From: Candidatus Berkelbacteria bacterium Licking1014_7
Lineage (GTDB): Bacteria; Patescibacteriota; UBA1384; GWA2-35-9; CG2-30-39-44
Reading direction: 5' to 3'
Assembly (NCBI GenBank): GCA_007376535.1
Contig: VMGK01000004.1
Location: forward strand, 1 to 40,766
DNA length: 40,766 nt
A program made the position numbers and the translations under genes. The notes under the pieces are model-generated. The model was given only the letters and a program-made list of their open reading frames with translations. It did no database searches and was not told where the DNA came from. This document shows positions 1 to 6,720 of the stretch, in pieces (position 1 is the stretch's first letter; each line of letters begins with the position of its first letter).

Positions 1-230
1 TGATAAAAATTCCAATTCTCAAACATCAATGTTCAATCAAATTCCAAATCTCAATGTTCAATGATTCCTTGAGATTTTGATTCATTGGAATTTGTAAACG
101 ATTAGAGTAATTAGGATTATTCTATATTCTTAAATCTTTTTAATGATTTGCGACTTGTGTCTGATTTAGGATTTAGAGTTTTAACCATCGGGGTTTGACA
201 TATTTTCAAAACCGTCTTAAAATATAATTA

Positions 231-489
231 CACGACTTACACAAAATTACCTTATGTTATATTTTCTTGGATAATCGCTTCTCCGCTACGCTCGCCCGCC
301 TGCTAATCGCCTGAGCGATAGCGATGGCGGGCAGGTCGCCCCAGCGGGCTCCTCGCTCGTCCTCGCCTCGCTCGGTCGCCGCGGCGACCACCATGCCCGC
401 TCGGCTGCGGATGGCGTCGAAGTCAATTATCCTGCGAAAATATATTAAAACGAAAATATATTAAAAGTGTTAAAAGCGCGTAAGTCGTG
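231..489. repeat. Family 1 palindromic element, ends CACGACTTAC
   Basis: The element begins CACGACTTAC (231-240) and ends with the exact inverse GTAAGTCGTG (480-489). Inside the ends, a TTATATTTTC..GGATAAT tract on the left is answered by an imperfect inverse ATTATCC..GAAAATATA tract on the right, so the whole is a long imperfect hairpin. The centre is G/C-rich and contains a 38-bp dispersed hairpin (295-332) and the perfect palindrome GGTCGCCGCGGCGACC (374-389). It has no coding capacity. Related ends occur at 3727-3748, 23802 onward and 39079-39287. It behaves like a non-autonomous, MITE-like element; mobility is inferred. Confidence 0.75.
295..332 (+). repeat. GC-rich dispersed hairpin repeat, copy 1
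   Basis: A 38-bp G/C-rich sequence with arms GCCCGC-ATCGC and GCGAT-GCGGGC around a CTATCGCTCAG-like loop (read on either strand). Near-identical copies lie at 2093-2130, about 11015-11056 and, inverted, about 36517-36557. All copies are in spacers, A/T-rich apart from this one, which sits in a G/C-rich element core. Confidence 0.8.
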
Positions 490-616
490 AATTAAGAAAT
501 AAAAAATAAGAAACAGGAATCTAAACAAGAAATAAGAATTTTGATTTTTCATTTAATTGCTTCTCTGCCAGCTGGCGGACTAAATTCTAAATTCTTAATT
601 CAAGCGGAGACACATT

Positions 617-1009
617 ATGAAAAAAAATACATTGGCAAAAAAGGATTGGTTGGACGAGACAGAAGAGGATTTTGAAGGGCAACTTTCGGTTGATGTTTAC
701 CAAACCGAAGATGATGTGGTGGTTAAAGCGCCTATGGCTGGCGTCAAACCCGACAATCTCGACATTTCTATCACTGACGAAGTCATCACTATTAAGGGTT
801 CGCGTCAAGAGGAGCAAGAAATTCACAAGGAAAATTATTTTAGTCAAGAATGCTATTGGGGTTCTTTTTCTCGCTCGTATCTTTTGCCAGTGGCGGTTGA
901 TCCTGACAGCGCCCAAGCAAATTTGAAAAATGGTATCTTAACAGTCAAAATTCCCAAACAGAGCAAAACGCGCGCCCGTTCAATTAAGGTGGTAAGCGCA
1001 GAAGAATAA
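617..1009 (+). CDS. hsp20: Small heat shock protein, Hsp20/alpha-crystallin family
   Basis: The 130-residue product is an ATP-independent holdase that keeps unfolding proteins soluble in the cytoplasm. A short charged N-terminus is followed by an alpha-crystallin domain from about residue 22 to 115: LSVDVYQTEDDVVVKAPMAG is the opening beta-strand pair, EVITIKGSR the next strands, and NGILTVKIPK the conserved strand (G-x-L motif near residue 105). The C-terminal tail lacks a clear I-x-I motif, so oligomer contacts may differ from the classical proteins. The ATG has a GGAGA site 8-9 bases upstream. The next genes, a 35-residue peptide and galU, follow closely on the same strand and could be co-transcribed. 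No CIRCE-type operator was seen upstream. Confidence 0.93.
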   Translation: MKKNTLAKKDWLDETEEDFEGQLSVDVYQTEDDVVVKAPMAGVKPDNLDISITDEVITIKGSRQEEQEIHKENYFSQECYWGSFSRSYLLPVAVDPDSAQANLKNGILTVKIPKQSKTRARSIKVVSAEE

Positions 1010-1035
1010 AATGCAAAACAAAACAAAAAGAAAAA

Positions 1036-1143
1036 ATGACAGAAAAAATTATCGATTTTATCACCAACGATTGGACTATTTATACCCTGATATTTATTGC
1101 CATTATTTTAATGATATATTTAACCAAAATTCAAAAGGATTAA
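1036..1143 (+). CDS. 35-residue single-pass membrane peptide
   Basis: A short ORF starting MTEKIIDFITNDW and ending LTKIQKD, with one hydrophobic segment (about residues 14-29, IYTLIFIAIILMIYL) and charged ends. This is the profile of a small bitopic membrane protein with the basic tail probably inside. Its TAA stop at 1141-1143 is one base before the galU ATG at 1145, so translation is probably coupled. No family was recognised. The support is position, hydropathy and tight spacing; conservation is untested, so it could be a chance ORF. Confidence 0.45.
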   Translation: MTEKIIDFITNDWTIYTLIFIAIILMIYLTKIQKD

Positions 1144-1144
1144 A

Positions 1145-2023
1145 ATGAATAAAATCACCAAAATCGTTATTCCGGTTGCGGGTATTGGCATGAGGTTTTT
1201 GCCTTGGACTAAGACCATGCCCAAAGAAATGTTGCCGATTATAAATCGCCCCTTGCTTGACTATATTGTGGATCAGGCAATTGACTCAGGCATTGAAACG
1301 ATTATTTTTGTCTCGTCAACCGCCAAAAAACCGCTTGACGATTATTTTGACCGCAATTTGGACTTAGAAGCCCAACTGAGCCAAAAGGGCAAATTAAAAG
1401 AATTGGAAGAAATTAAAAAAATTTCTCAAAAAGCGAATTTTGTTTTTGTGCGGCAAGGCGAGCAGTTGGGTAATGGACACGCTTTGCTTCAAGCCAAACC
1501 CATCACTGCCAATGAGCCGTTTGTTTTTTGTTGGGGTGACGAATTAATTTTGTCCCAACCACCGATTTTCAAACAACTCATTGATGCTTATCAAAAATAT
1601 CCGGGCAATTATTTGGCGCTCTTAAAATCCATACCTGGAAATCATAATATTTGGTGTGAAAAATACGGCAATGCCGCAGGAAAAGAATTAGAGCCGGGCA
1701 TTATTCAGGTCTCAAAAGTGATTGAAAAGCCGGGTAGAGGCAATTCTATCTCTGACTTATTTTCCGTCGGCGGATTTATCGCTGAACCAGAATATATTGA
1801 GGCGCTCTCCCAATCCGCGCCCGGCAAAGGAGGCGAGATTTGGTGGAATAGCGCGTTTGATAAATTTATTGAAAAAGGCAAGGTTTTTGGCAAAATCATT
1901 GACGGCGAGTATCTGGATTTGGGCACGCCAGCCGGATTTGTCAAGGCAAATCTTTATTTTGCCTTAAAAAATCCCGAAATCTTCGAGGAAATTAAAGAAT
2001 ACATTAACTTAAATAAGAATTAA
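1145..2023 (+). CDS. galU: UTP-glucose-1-phosphate uridylyltransferase
   Basis: The 292-residue protein makes UDP-glucose from UTP and glucose-1-phosphate, a cytoplasmic precursor for glycans and sugar interconversion. The N-terminal nucleotide-binding signature is at residues 8-30 (IPVAGIGMRFLPWTK followed by MPKEMLP); the usual GLGTRF is GIGMRF here, a mild variation. Later landmarks are GQLGNGHA-like EQLGNGHALLQAKP, the FCWGDELI metal/UDP strand, a VIEKPG loop and the EYLDLGTPAGFVKAN C-terminal motif typical of the GalU/NTP_transferase family. Length matches bacterial GalU (about 290-300). The start codon follows the small membrane peptide directly, with AAGGA overlapping its stop. Confidence 0.95.
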   Translation: MNKITKIVIPVAGIGMRFLPWTKTMPKEMLPIINRPLLDYIVDQAIDSGIETIIFVSSTAKKPLDDYFDRNLDLEAQLSQKGKLKELEEIKKISQKANFVFVRQGEQLGNGHALLQAKPITANEPFVFCWGDELILSQPPIFKQLIDAYQKYPGNYLALLKSIPGNHNIWCEKYGNAAGKELEPGIIQVSKVIEKPGRGNSISDLFSVGGFIAEPEYIEALSQSAPGKGGEIWWNSAFDKFIEKGKVFGKIIDGEYLDLGTPAGFVKANLYFALKNPEIFEEIKEYINLNKN

Positions 2024-2092
2024 AAACTAAGAATTTACAATTGAAATAACCCCACCTGCATTCAATCTCTTGCAAAAATAGGTGATAATTCC

Positions 2093-2130
2093 CCCGCCTG
2101 CTAATCGCCTGAGCGATAGCGATGGCGGGC
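2093..2130 (+). repeat. GC-rich dispersed hairpin repeat, copy 2
   Basis: The same 38-bp sequence as at 295-332, here in an isolated spacer between galU and the solute-binding protein gene. It is not flanked by the CGACTTAC ends, showing that this G/C-rich hairpin also occurs on its own. Confidence 0.8.
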
Positions 2131-2187
2131 CGGTCTTCTCTCAAATTAGATTTCACTTTGGCGGGCGCGGTAGATTTCATTCTGGCA

Positions 2188-2253
2188 GGGCAGGCAAATC
2201 AAAAATTTCTTAATTGCCTGCCCCGTAATCCCGCCTTGGCGGGATGTTCGGGG
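2188..2253. repeat. Pair of adjacent hairpins after galU
   Basis: Two inverted repeats in tandem. GGGCAGGCAA (2188-2197) pairs with TTGCCTGCCC (2214-2223), and CCCCG-ATCCCGCC (from 2221) pairs with GGCGGGAT-CGGGG (to 2253). They overlap by three bases, so the two hairpins cannot form fully at once. No T-run follows, so simple intrinsic termination is not evident. Both use the G/C-rich repeat vocabulary of this genome. Confidence 0.6.
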
Positions 2254-2293
2254 TAATTTAATTTCTTAATTCTTCATTCTTAATTTTAATTTA

Positions 2294-3721
2294 ATGCAAA
2301 TGAACAAAACAATTCTTTATGTGTTAATTGGTTTTGGGGTGGTGGTGTTTAGCGTGGTAATCGCGCTGATAATCTATGCCAGCAAAAATCAACCGACCAA
2401 AACAGATGATAAAAGCCAACTGCCAGATGATCAAAGAACTGTGCTAAATGTCTGGCGTCCGATTGACGACCAAGAAACATTTCAGACCATTATTGATCAA
2501 TACGAAAAAGAACATCCTGAAATCAAGATTAATTATGTAAAAAGCGATTTGGCTAATTACGAATTTGATTCAATCAGCGCCCAACTGGGAGAAAATGGTC
2601 CGGATGTTTGGTCTATTCCCAGTGCTTGGCTTATCCGTCACAAAGAAAAACTTGCCCCAATGCCCGCTGGATTTTTAGCCCAAAAAAAGGAGCAAGCCCA
2701 AGACCCGGATATCAACACCAAACAAATCCGCGATTCGTATGTGCCAGTCGTTGAAAAAGAAGTAATTTTTGACAATCTGGTCTACGGATTGCCGCTTTTT
2801 GTTGACACCTTGGCATTGGTGGCTAATCAGGATATTTTTAACGAAGTTGACAGCCAGACAGCCAGAGATAATCAATATGCCAAAGAGATCCTCAAATATG
2901 GTCCTAAAAATTGGAATGAATTTATTGACCTTATTAAACTTTTAACTAAGAAAAACGGCAATCAAATTGAGCGCGCCGCCGCCGCCTTGGGCGCGTCTTC
3001 AAACATTGAAAACAGCGCGGATATTTTGGCGCTTTTGATGATGCAAAACAACACTCAACTTCAAAGTTCTGACAAGAAACAGGCAACTTTTAATCTTGAT
3101 CAAGAAAAGACCTCGGGCGAAAATTTTAATCCCGGCAAAAATGCGGTTGAATTTTATACTAATTTTGCCAACCCCGCCAGCCAGTATTATACCTGGAATG
3201 AATCAATGCCTGATGATTTTGACGCTTTTTCTAATGGAAAAGTCGCGATGATTTTTTCTTACGCTTCGCAACTTAAAAAAATTTCCGAAAAAAATCCCAA
3301 TCTTAAATTTGTCGCCGTAGCCATGCCGCAGATTAAAAATCAGTCCAAAGCGATTGATATGCCTTCTTACTGGGTTGAGACCGTGCCTGCCACTTCCAAA
3401 AAACAAGTCGAGGCCTGGAATTTTATTCTTTACACCGTCTCAAATGGTTTGGGAAATTATCTCAACGCGGCTGATCGCCCCAATCCGACGCCCATAAAAA
3501 GTGTGCCAGAAATTTCCGAGCGGGTAAAAAAGAATAATCCTTGGCAATTTCAGCAACAGACGGCTGAGAGTTGGTATCGCGGCAACGATCCGCAAAAAGT
3601 TGAACTGGCTTACCAAGGTATTATCAAAGATGTTTTGTCGGGCGGGTCAGTCCAAAACGCGCTCGACACCGCTGCTTCAAAGGTCTCAGAAATTTTCAAA
3701 ACCCTTGATACAACACCCTAA
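2294..3721 (+). CDS. Membrane-anchored extracellular solute-binding protein (family 1)
   Basis: The 475-residue protein resembles sugar-type ABC transporter binding proteins (SBP_bac_1). One N-terminal hydrophobic segment (about residues 6-28) lacks a lipobox or obvious cleavage site and should anchor it on the outside of the membrane; a Lys/Asp-rich linker follows. The body shows family landmarks: LNVWRPIDDQ at the start, YEKEHPEIKINYV, a GPDVWSIPSAW cleft segment, YGLPLFVDTLALVANQD, and FSNGKVAMIFSYASQ near residue 320. Residue 3 is a second possible Met start. No permease or ATPase gene accompanies it; the downstream neighbours are seven pilin genes. It may therefore bind a ligand for a non-transport role, or work with a transporter encoded elsewhere. 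Confidence 0.85.
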   Translation: MQMNKTILYVLIGFGVVVFSVVIALIIYASKNQPTKTDDKSQLPDDQRTVLNVWRPIDDQETFQTIIDQYEKEHPEIKINYVKSDLANYEFDSISAQLGENGPDVWSIPSAWLIRHKEKLAPMPAGFLAQKKEQAQDPDINTKQIRDSYVPVVEKEVIFDNLVYGLPLFVDTLALVANQDIFNEVDSQTARDNQYAKEILKYGPKNWNEFIDLIKLLTKKNGNQIERAAAALGASSNIENSADILALLMMQNNTQLQSSDKKQATFNLDQEKTSGENFNPGKNAVEFYTNFANPASQYYTWNESMPDDFDAFSNGKVAMIFSYASQLKKISEKNPNLKFVAVAMPQIKNQSKAIDMPSYWVETVPATSKKQVEAWNFILYTVSNGLGNYLNAADRPNPTPIKSVPEISERVKKNNPWQFQQQTAESWYRGNDPQKVELAYQGIIKDVLSGGSVQNALDTAASKVSEIFKTLDTTP

Positions 3722-3726
3722 AAATT

Positions 3727-3748
3727 GTTAAAAGCGCGTAGGTCGTGA
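3727..3748 (+). repeat. Solo right end of family 1 element
   Basis: Twenty-two bases from GTTAAAAGCGCGTA through GGTCGTGA match the right end of the 231-489 element (469-490) at all but one position. No left end lies nearby, so this appears to be a remnant. It sits just after the solute-binding protein gene and 30 bases before the first pilin gene. Confidence 0.6.
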
Positions 3749-3777
3749 AATTACTAATAACCAATAACTAAAATAAT

Positions 3778-4062
3778 ATGTTCGGATTAGACCAAGTTTT
3801 TGGCGACTCTGCCCAAGGCAACTTACAAGGCAAATTTTGGGCAATTTCTAATTATGTTTTAGAAATAATGTTTATCGTGGCTGGCATTGTGGCGGTCGCA
3901 AGCATTGTCTGGTCGGGCTACACTTTTATCACCTCTTTTGGCGACGAAGAAAAAGCCGGCAAAGCCAAAAAAATTTTAATTTATTCAATTATTGGTTTGG
4001 TGGTGGTGATTTTGGCTGAAACCGCTATTCAGTTGATAGCCACTAAATTTACCCTTAAATAA
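3778..4062 (+). CDS. VirB2/T4SS-type pilin, paralogue 1
   Basis: The 94-residue protein has two hydrophobic helices (about residues 24-49 and 66-90) separated by a short charged hairpin, FGDEEKAGKAKK, which corresponds to the GAGNEEATGKAKK loop of the later paralogues. This two-helix layout is that of TrbC/VirB2 pilins and of the T4SS pilin family common in Patescibacteria. There is no cleavable signal peptide, unlike classical VirB2. The next pilin begins six bases after the stop, so the genes form an operon. A weak TAAAAT lies three bases before the ATG; no Shine-Dalgarno sequence is evident. Role in pilus assembly is inferred from the family. Confidence 0.8.
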   Translation: MFGLDQVFGDSAQGNLQGKFWAISNYVLEIMFIVAGIVAVASIVWSGYTFITSFGDEEKAGKAKKILIYSIIGLVVVILAETAIQLIATKFTLK

Positions 4063-4067
4063 TTTTG

Positions 4068-4337
4068 ATGAATATTTTTCCCAACAAACCTGAGGATTTG
4101 AAACTGTTGGATTCGGTTACAATTTTTATAACGATTGCCAACTATATTTTGGCTGCTTCGGGCATCATCGCCATAATTGTGATTGTGGTGTCTGGCATAA
4201 AAATTATGCTTTCAGCCGGGTCAGACGATCAAGTGGCGTCTGCCAAAAATTCTATCAAATGGGCAATTTTAGGGCTGATCGTGATAATTCTTGCCACCAC
4301 GATTGTCAACTGGGCAATTTTTGTAATTAAAAAATGA
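4068..4337 (+). CDS. VirB2/T4SS-type pilin, paralogue 2
   Basis: An 89-residue two-helix pilin-like protein. The helices (about residues 14-43 and 62-86) flank the loop SAGSDDQVASAKNS, a diverged form of the family loop. The ATG at 4068 is preferred over the TTG directly before it. It follows paralogue 1 by five bases and precedes paralogue 3 by ten, consistent with one transcript. The conserved hydrophobic pattern and position, not individual catalytic residues, support the assignment. Confidence 0.78.
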   Translation: MNIFPNKPEDLKLLDSVTIFITIANYILAASGIIAIIVIVVSGIKIMLSAGSDDQVASAKNSIKWAILGLIVIILATTIVNWAIFVIKK

Positions 4338-4347
4338 TCAAAATTTT

Positions 4348-4920
4348 ATGACAACAGAAAAAATTTGGAATTTATTTGGAAATAAGGTTACTAAGCCAGA
4401 TGTAAGCGGCGTTGACCCGAGCGCTGATCCGAACGCGTTTTTAACTAATAATGCCTACCACTGGCTGGTTTTGTTTATTGACGCGGTTTATTATTTGTTT
4501 TTAATCGCGATTTTAATATCTGCCGTTATCTATCTAACCGCTGGCGCCAGCGACGAGAAGACCGCCCAAGCCAAAAAAGGAATTTTATACTCGGTAATTG
4601 GCTTTGTGGTAACTGCGTCCGCCTTGGCAATCGTTTCGCTTGTAGTTGCCAAAACCGGTGAATTGTCCAATGTCCTGGCCGGCAATGATGTGTTTATTAA
4701 TTTAACTGCTATTGTTTTTCAAACCGTCAGTTCACTTTCCGGCGCGATTTTTATGGTAATGTTGCTTTTGGGCGGATTTAAGTATTTGACCGGCGCGGGC
4801 AATGAAGAGCAAACCGCGGGCGCCAAAAAACAAATGATAAACGCCACCATTGGTTTAGCGCTTACTTTGTCTGCCTTTGCCATCGGCGCAGCGATTATCA
4901 ATTTAATATTTGGGCAATGA
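4348..4920 (+). CDS. Tandem two-domain VirB2/T4SS-type pilin, paralogue 3
   Basis: This 190-residue protein contains the pilin unit twice. The first copy covers about residues 35-105, with the loop TAGASDEKTAQAKKG; the second covers about 120-190, with KYLTGAGNEEQTAGAKK. Each copy has the usual two hydrophobic helices, giving four membrane segments. The two halves are not identical, so this is an old internal duplication or fusion rather than a recent copy. A Thr/Lys/Asp-rich N-terminus of about 35 residues precedes the first helix. The ATG of paralogue 4 overlaps the TGA stop (ATGA at 4917-4920), so translation is coupled. A fused dimer could act as an initiator, adaptor or base subunit; this is inference. 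Confidence 0.8.
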   Translation: MTTEKIWNLFGNKVTKPDVSGVDPSADPNAFLTNNAYHWLVLFIDAVYYLFLIAILISAVIYLTAGASDEKTAQAKKGILYSVIGFVVTASALAIVSLVVAKTGELSNVLAGNDVFINLTAIVFQTVSSLSGAIFMVMLLLGGFKYLTGAGNEEQTAGAKKQMINATIGLALTLSAFAIGAAIINLIFGQ

Positions 4921-5750
4921 AAATTAAAAATTGTAAATTAAAAATTGTGTTCGTTTTATGTTCGGTTTTATTTCTGTTGTTTGGCGTGATGATAAATCAA
5001 ACAAAAGTTTTTGCCGAACCCACCATTCAAGAGCGATTAAAATTAAAAGATCTGGGAGATGAAATTAATAAAAATGGCAAATCACAGCTTGATTGGGGTG
5101 TAACAGATTTCAACCAAGCCGGTATTGAAAAAACCGTTGGGCAGGTCTTGATTAAAAAAATTTTCAATATCGCGATTTCTGTTTCCGGCGTCATTTTTAT
5201 GATAATTCTTTTGGTTGGCGGAATTCAATATTTAACTGGCGCGGGCAACGAAGAAGCGACTGGAAAGGCGAAAAAAATGATGATTGACGCGGCAATTGGT
5301 TTATTAATTGTGCTTAGCGTCTGGGCAATCGGCACTTGGGTTATCAATGCCCTTGCTGGTAATTCCACTGGCTCGTCAGACGACGGCGTTGCTAAAGTAG
5401 ACTGTCCGTCTAATATCATAAGTTTTTCCGTGTCAGCGCAAAGGGTAGGAACCCAAAACTTTGCAGCGGTTTCAGACAACACCAGCCCTAATATTATAAT
5501 TAAATTAACCAATGTTGGCGACCCGACCGAAACAAATTATAAACATCGTGTTTATATAGGCGGAACAGAAATGATCCCCCAGGATATGCACCAACGACCG
5601 TTAACTGAAACAATTCTTTACACCTTTGATGCCCGGGATGGAGCCATATCTTACACTGCCAAGGTTTATAAATTAAATACCGGCAATTCAATCAACCCGC
5701 TTTGCGAAGGGGGTATACGCAACAGTAATGAAGTCCCGGTCAAACCATAA
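4917..5750 (+). CDS. VirB2/T4SS-type pilin with C-terminal extracellular domain, paralogue 4
   Basis: A 277-residue protein. It has an N-terminal signal-like helix (about residues 8-32, ending VFAEP), a linker, then the pilin unit (about 75-145) with the exact signature YLTGAGNEEATGKAKKMMID. After the second helix comes a Ser/Gly-rich linker and a roughly 120-residue domain, beginning near a Cys (VDCPSN) and containing a second Cys near the end (NPLCEGG). The alternating polar/hydrophobic strands suggest a beta-sandwich, but no family was recognised. The two Cys could form a disulfide outside the membrane, and a DsbA-like protein is encoded at 32021. The 4-base overlap with paralogue 3 marks a coupled operon. 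Confidence 0.8.
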   Translation: MKIKNCKLKIVFVLCSVLFLLFGVMINQTKVFAEPTIQERLKLKDLGDEINKNGKSQLDWGVTDFNQAGIEKTVGQVLIKKIFNIAISVSGVIFMIILLVGGIQYLTGAGNEEATGKAKKMMIDAAIGLLIVLSVWAIGTWVINALAGNSTGSSDDGVAKVDCPSNIISFSVSAQRVGTQNFAAVSDNTSPNIIIKLTNVGDPTETNYKHRVYIGGTEMIPQDMHQRPLTETILYTFDARDGAISYTAKVYKLNTGNSINPLCEGGIRNSNEVPVKP

Positions 5751-5764
5751 TTTCAGCCAGGCGC

Positions 5765-5795
5765 TTGACAACCATACTATCTTGTTTGTTATAAT
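5765..5795 (+). promoter_or_regulatory. Promoter for pilin paralogues 5-7
   Basis: TTGACA at 5765-5770 and TATAAT at 5790-5795 are both perfect consensus hexamers, separated by 19 bases, slightly long. Predicted start is near 5802, giving a leader of about 110 bases before the pilin ATG at 5914. It splits the pilin array into two transcription units. Confidence 0.75.
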
Positions 5796-5810
5796 GAAAA
5801 TACGTTAACA

Positions 5811-5860
5811 TCACGAACAATCGCGAACAATAGCTCAAACTCGCGAACAGTCGGGACGAA
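5811..5860 (+). repeat. 10-bp tandem repeat array in a pilin leader
   Basis: Five consecutive 10-base units: TCACGAACAA, TCGCGAACAA, TAGCTCAAAC, TCGCGAACAG and TCGGGACGAA. Units 1, 2 and 4 are near-identical; 3 and 5 are degenerate. The array lies in the 5' leader between the promoter at 5765-5795 and the start codon. One unit per helical turn would suit phased protein binding to DNA; binding to the RNA leader is equally possible. Confidence 0.65.
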
Positions 5861-5913
5861 GCAATCTAATTCCAAAAATCAGAAAAAATAAAAAAAATAA
5901 AAGAGGAGGTTTT

Positions 5914-6213
5914 ATGAAACTCTCAGCCATCACTGGCACAGGCAACACTTTATTGCCCACCAAGCCAGATCAGGTGCAATACACCGAGGTTAGCCAAATC
6001 GTGAATGTGGTATTTAATACCGTTATCATTGCCGCTGGCGCGATCTTTGTGATTCTGCTTTTAGTTGGCGGCATCCAGTACCTTTCTGGCGCAGGCAATG
6101 AAGAAGCGACTGGCAAGTCCAAAAAACTAATGATTGACGCTGTGGTCGGTCTAATCATTGTTTTAGCGGCTTGGGCAATCGGCACTTGGGTCAAAGGTCA
6201 ATTTGGGTTATAA
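5914..6213 (+). CDS. VirB2/T4SS-type pilin, paralogue 5
   Basis: The minimal form of the family, 99 residues, with two helices (about 28-56 and 73-92) and the loop YLSGAGNEEATGKSKKLMID. It lacks a cleaved signal peptide and any C-terminal domain. It has the best translation signal of the cluster, AGAGGAGG five bases before the ATG, and its own consensus promoter. This makes it the likely major, highly expressed subunit; abundance is inferred from signals only. Its central segment is close to paralogues 6 and 7 even at the nucleotide level. Confidence 0.85.
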   Translation: MKLSAITGTGNTLLPTKPDQVQYTEVSQIVNVVFNTVIIAAGAIFVILLLVGGIQYLSGAGNEEATGKSKKLMIDAVVGLIIVLAAWAIGTWVKGQFGL

Positions 6214-6290
6214 AAGGTATTAGACCCCAGAGCAATCTCTGGACTCCAAAATAACTCGCTTTGCTAGGCAATAAAAAATTTACAAAAAAA

Positions 6291-6692
6291 ATGAAAAAAG
6301 TGTTTTACTATTTTGTAGGAATTTTCGGAATTTTAGCCGGATTTAGCGCTCGGGCTTTGGCAGCAGTGACTGATTTGGTATGTCCTGGTGGTTGGGGTGG
6401 TATTATATTTGGAAGAGGAGCATGTAATCCGCCAGCTGGCGCGGAAATACCAACTCAATTTTATTCAATTGAAAGTATTATCAGTTTAATTTTTTCTACC
6501 ATCATCACTGCCGCTGGCGCGATCTTTATGATAATGCTGATTGTGGGCGGTATCCAGTACCTTACTGGCGCGGGCAATGAAGAAACCACTGGCAAAGCCA
6601 AGAAATTGATGATTGACGCAGTGATTGGTTTGCTCATAACTTTATCTGCTTGGGCAATCGGCGCTTGGGTGTTAAATCAATTTGTGCAATAA
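6291..6692 (+). CDS. VirB2/T4SS-type pilin with signal peptide, paralogue 6
   Basis: A 133-residue protein from the ATG at 6291 (an in-frame TTG at 6261 would add ten basic residues, but has no better ribosome site). It has a typical signal peptide ending ARALAA near residue 25. The segment after this carries two Cys residues (LVCPGG and GACNPP) that could form a disulfide outside the membrane. The two-helix pilin unit follows, with YLTGAGNEETTGKAKKLMID and a C-terminus WVLNQFVQ shared with paralogue 7. It follows paralogue 5 by 77 bases. Confidence 0.82.
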   Translation: MKKVFYYFVGIFGILAGFSARALAAVTDLVCPGGWGGIIFGRGACNPPAGAEIPTQFYSIESIISLIFSTIITAAGAIFMIMLIVGGIQYLTGAGNEETTGKAKKLMIDAVIGLLITLSAWAIGAWVLNQFVQ

Positions 6693-6720
6693 ATCCGCTT
6701 AAAAATTTTAAAAACCGGCA

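Larger units (their letters stand above)
1..616. other. Intergenic region holding a long palindromic repeat
   Basis: This stretch has no convincing gene. The first 200 bases are A/T-rich, word-like spacer typical of the intergenic DNA elsewhere in the window. Bases 231-489 are a repeat element annotated separately. A short GCCAGCTGGC palindrome lies at about 567-577, and the ribosome-binding site of the Hsp20 gene (GGAGA) is just before 617. No clear sigma-70 promoter was seen. Confidence 0.6.

Noticed and set aside
5811-5860. CRISPR array
   Set aside because: The units are 10 bases and contiguous with no spacers, so this is a simple tandem repeat.
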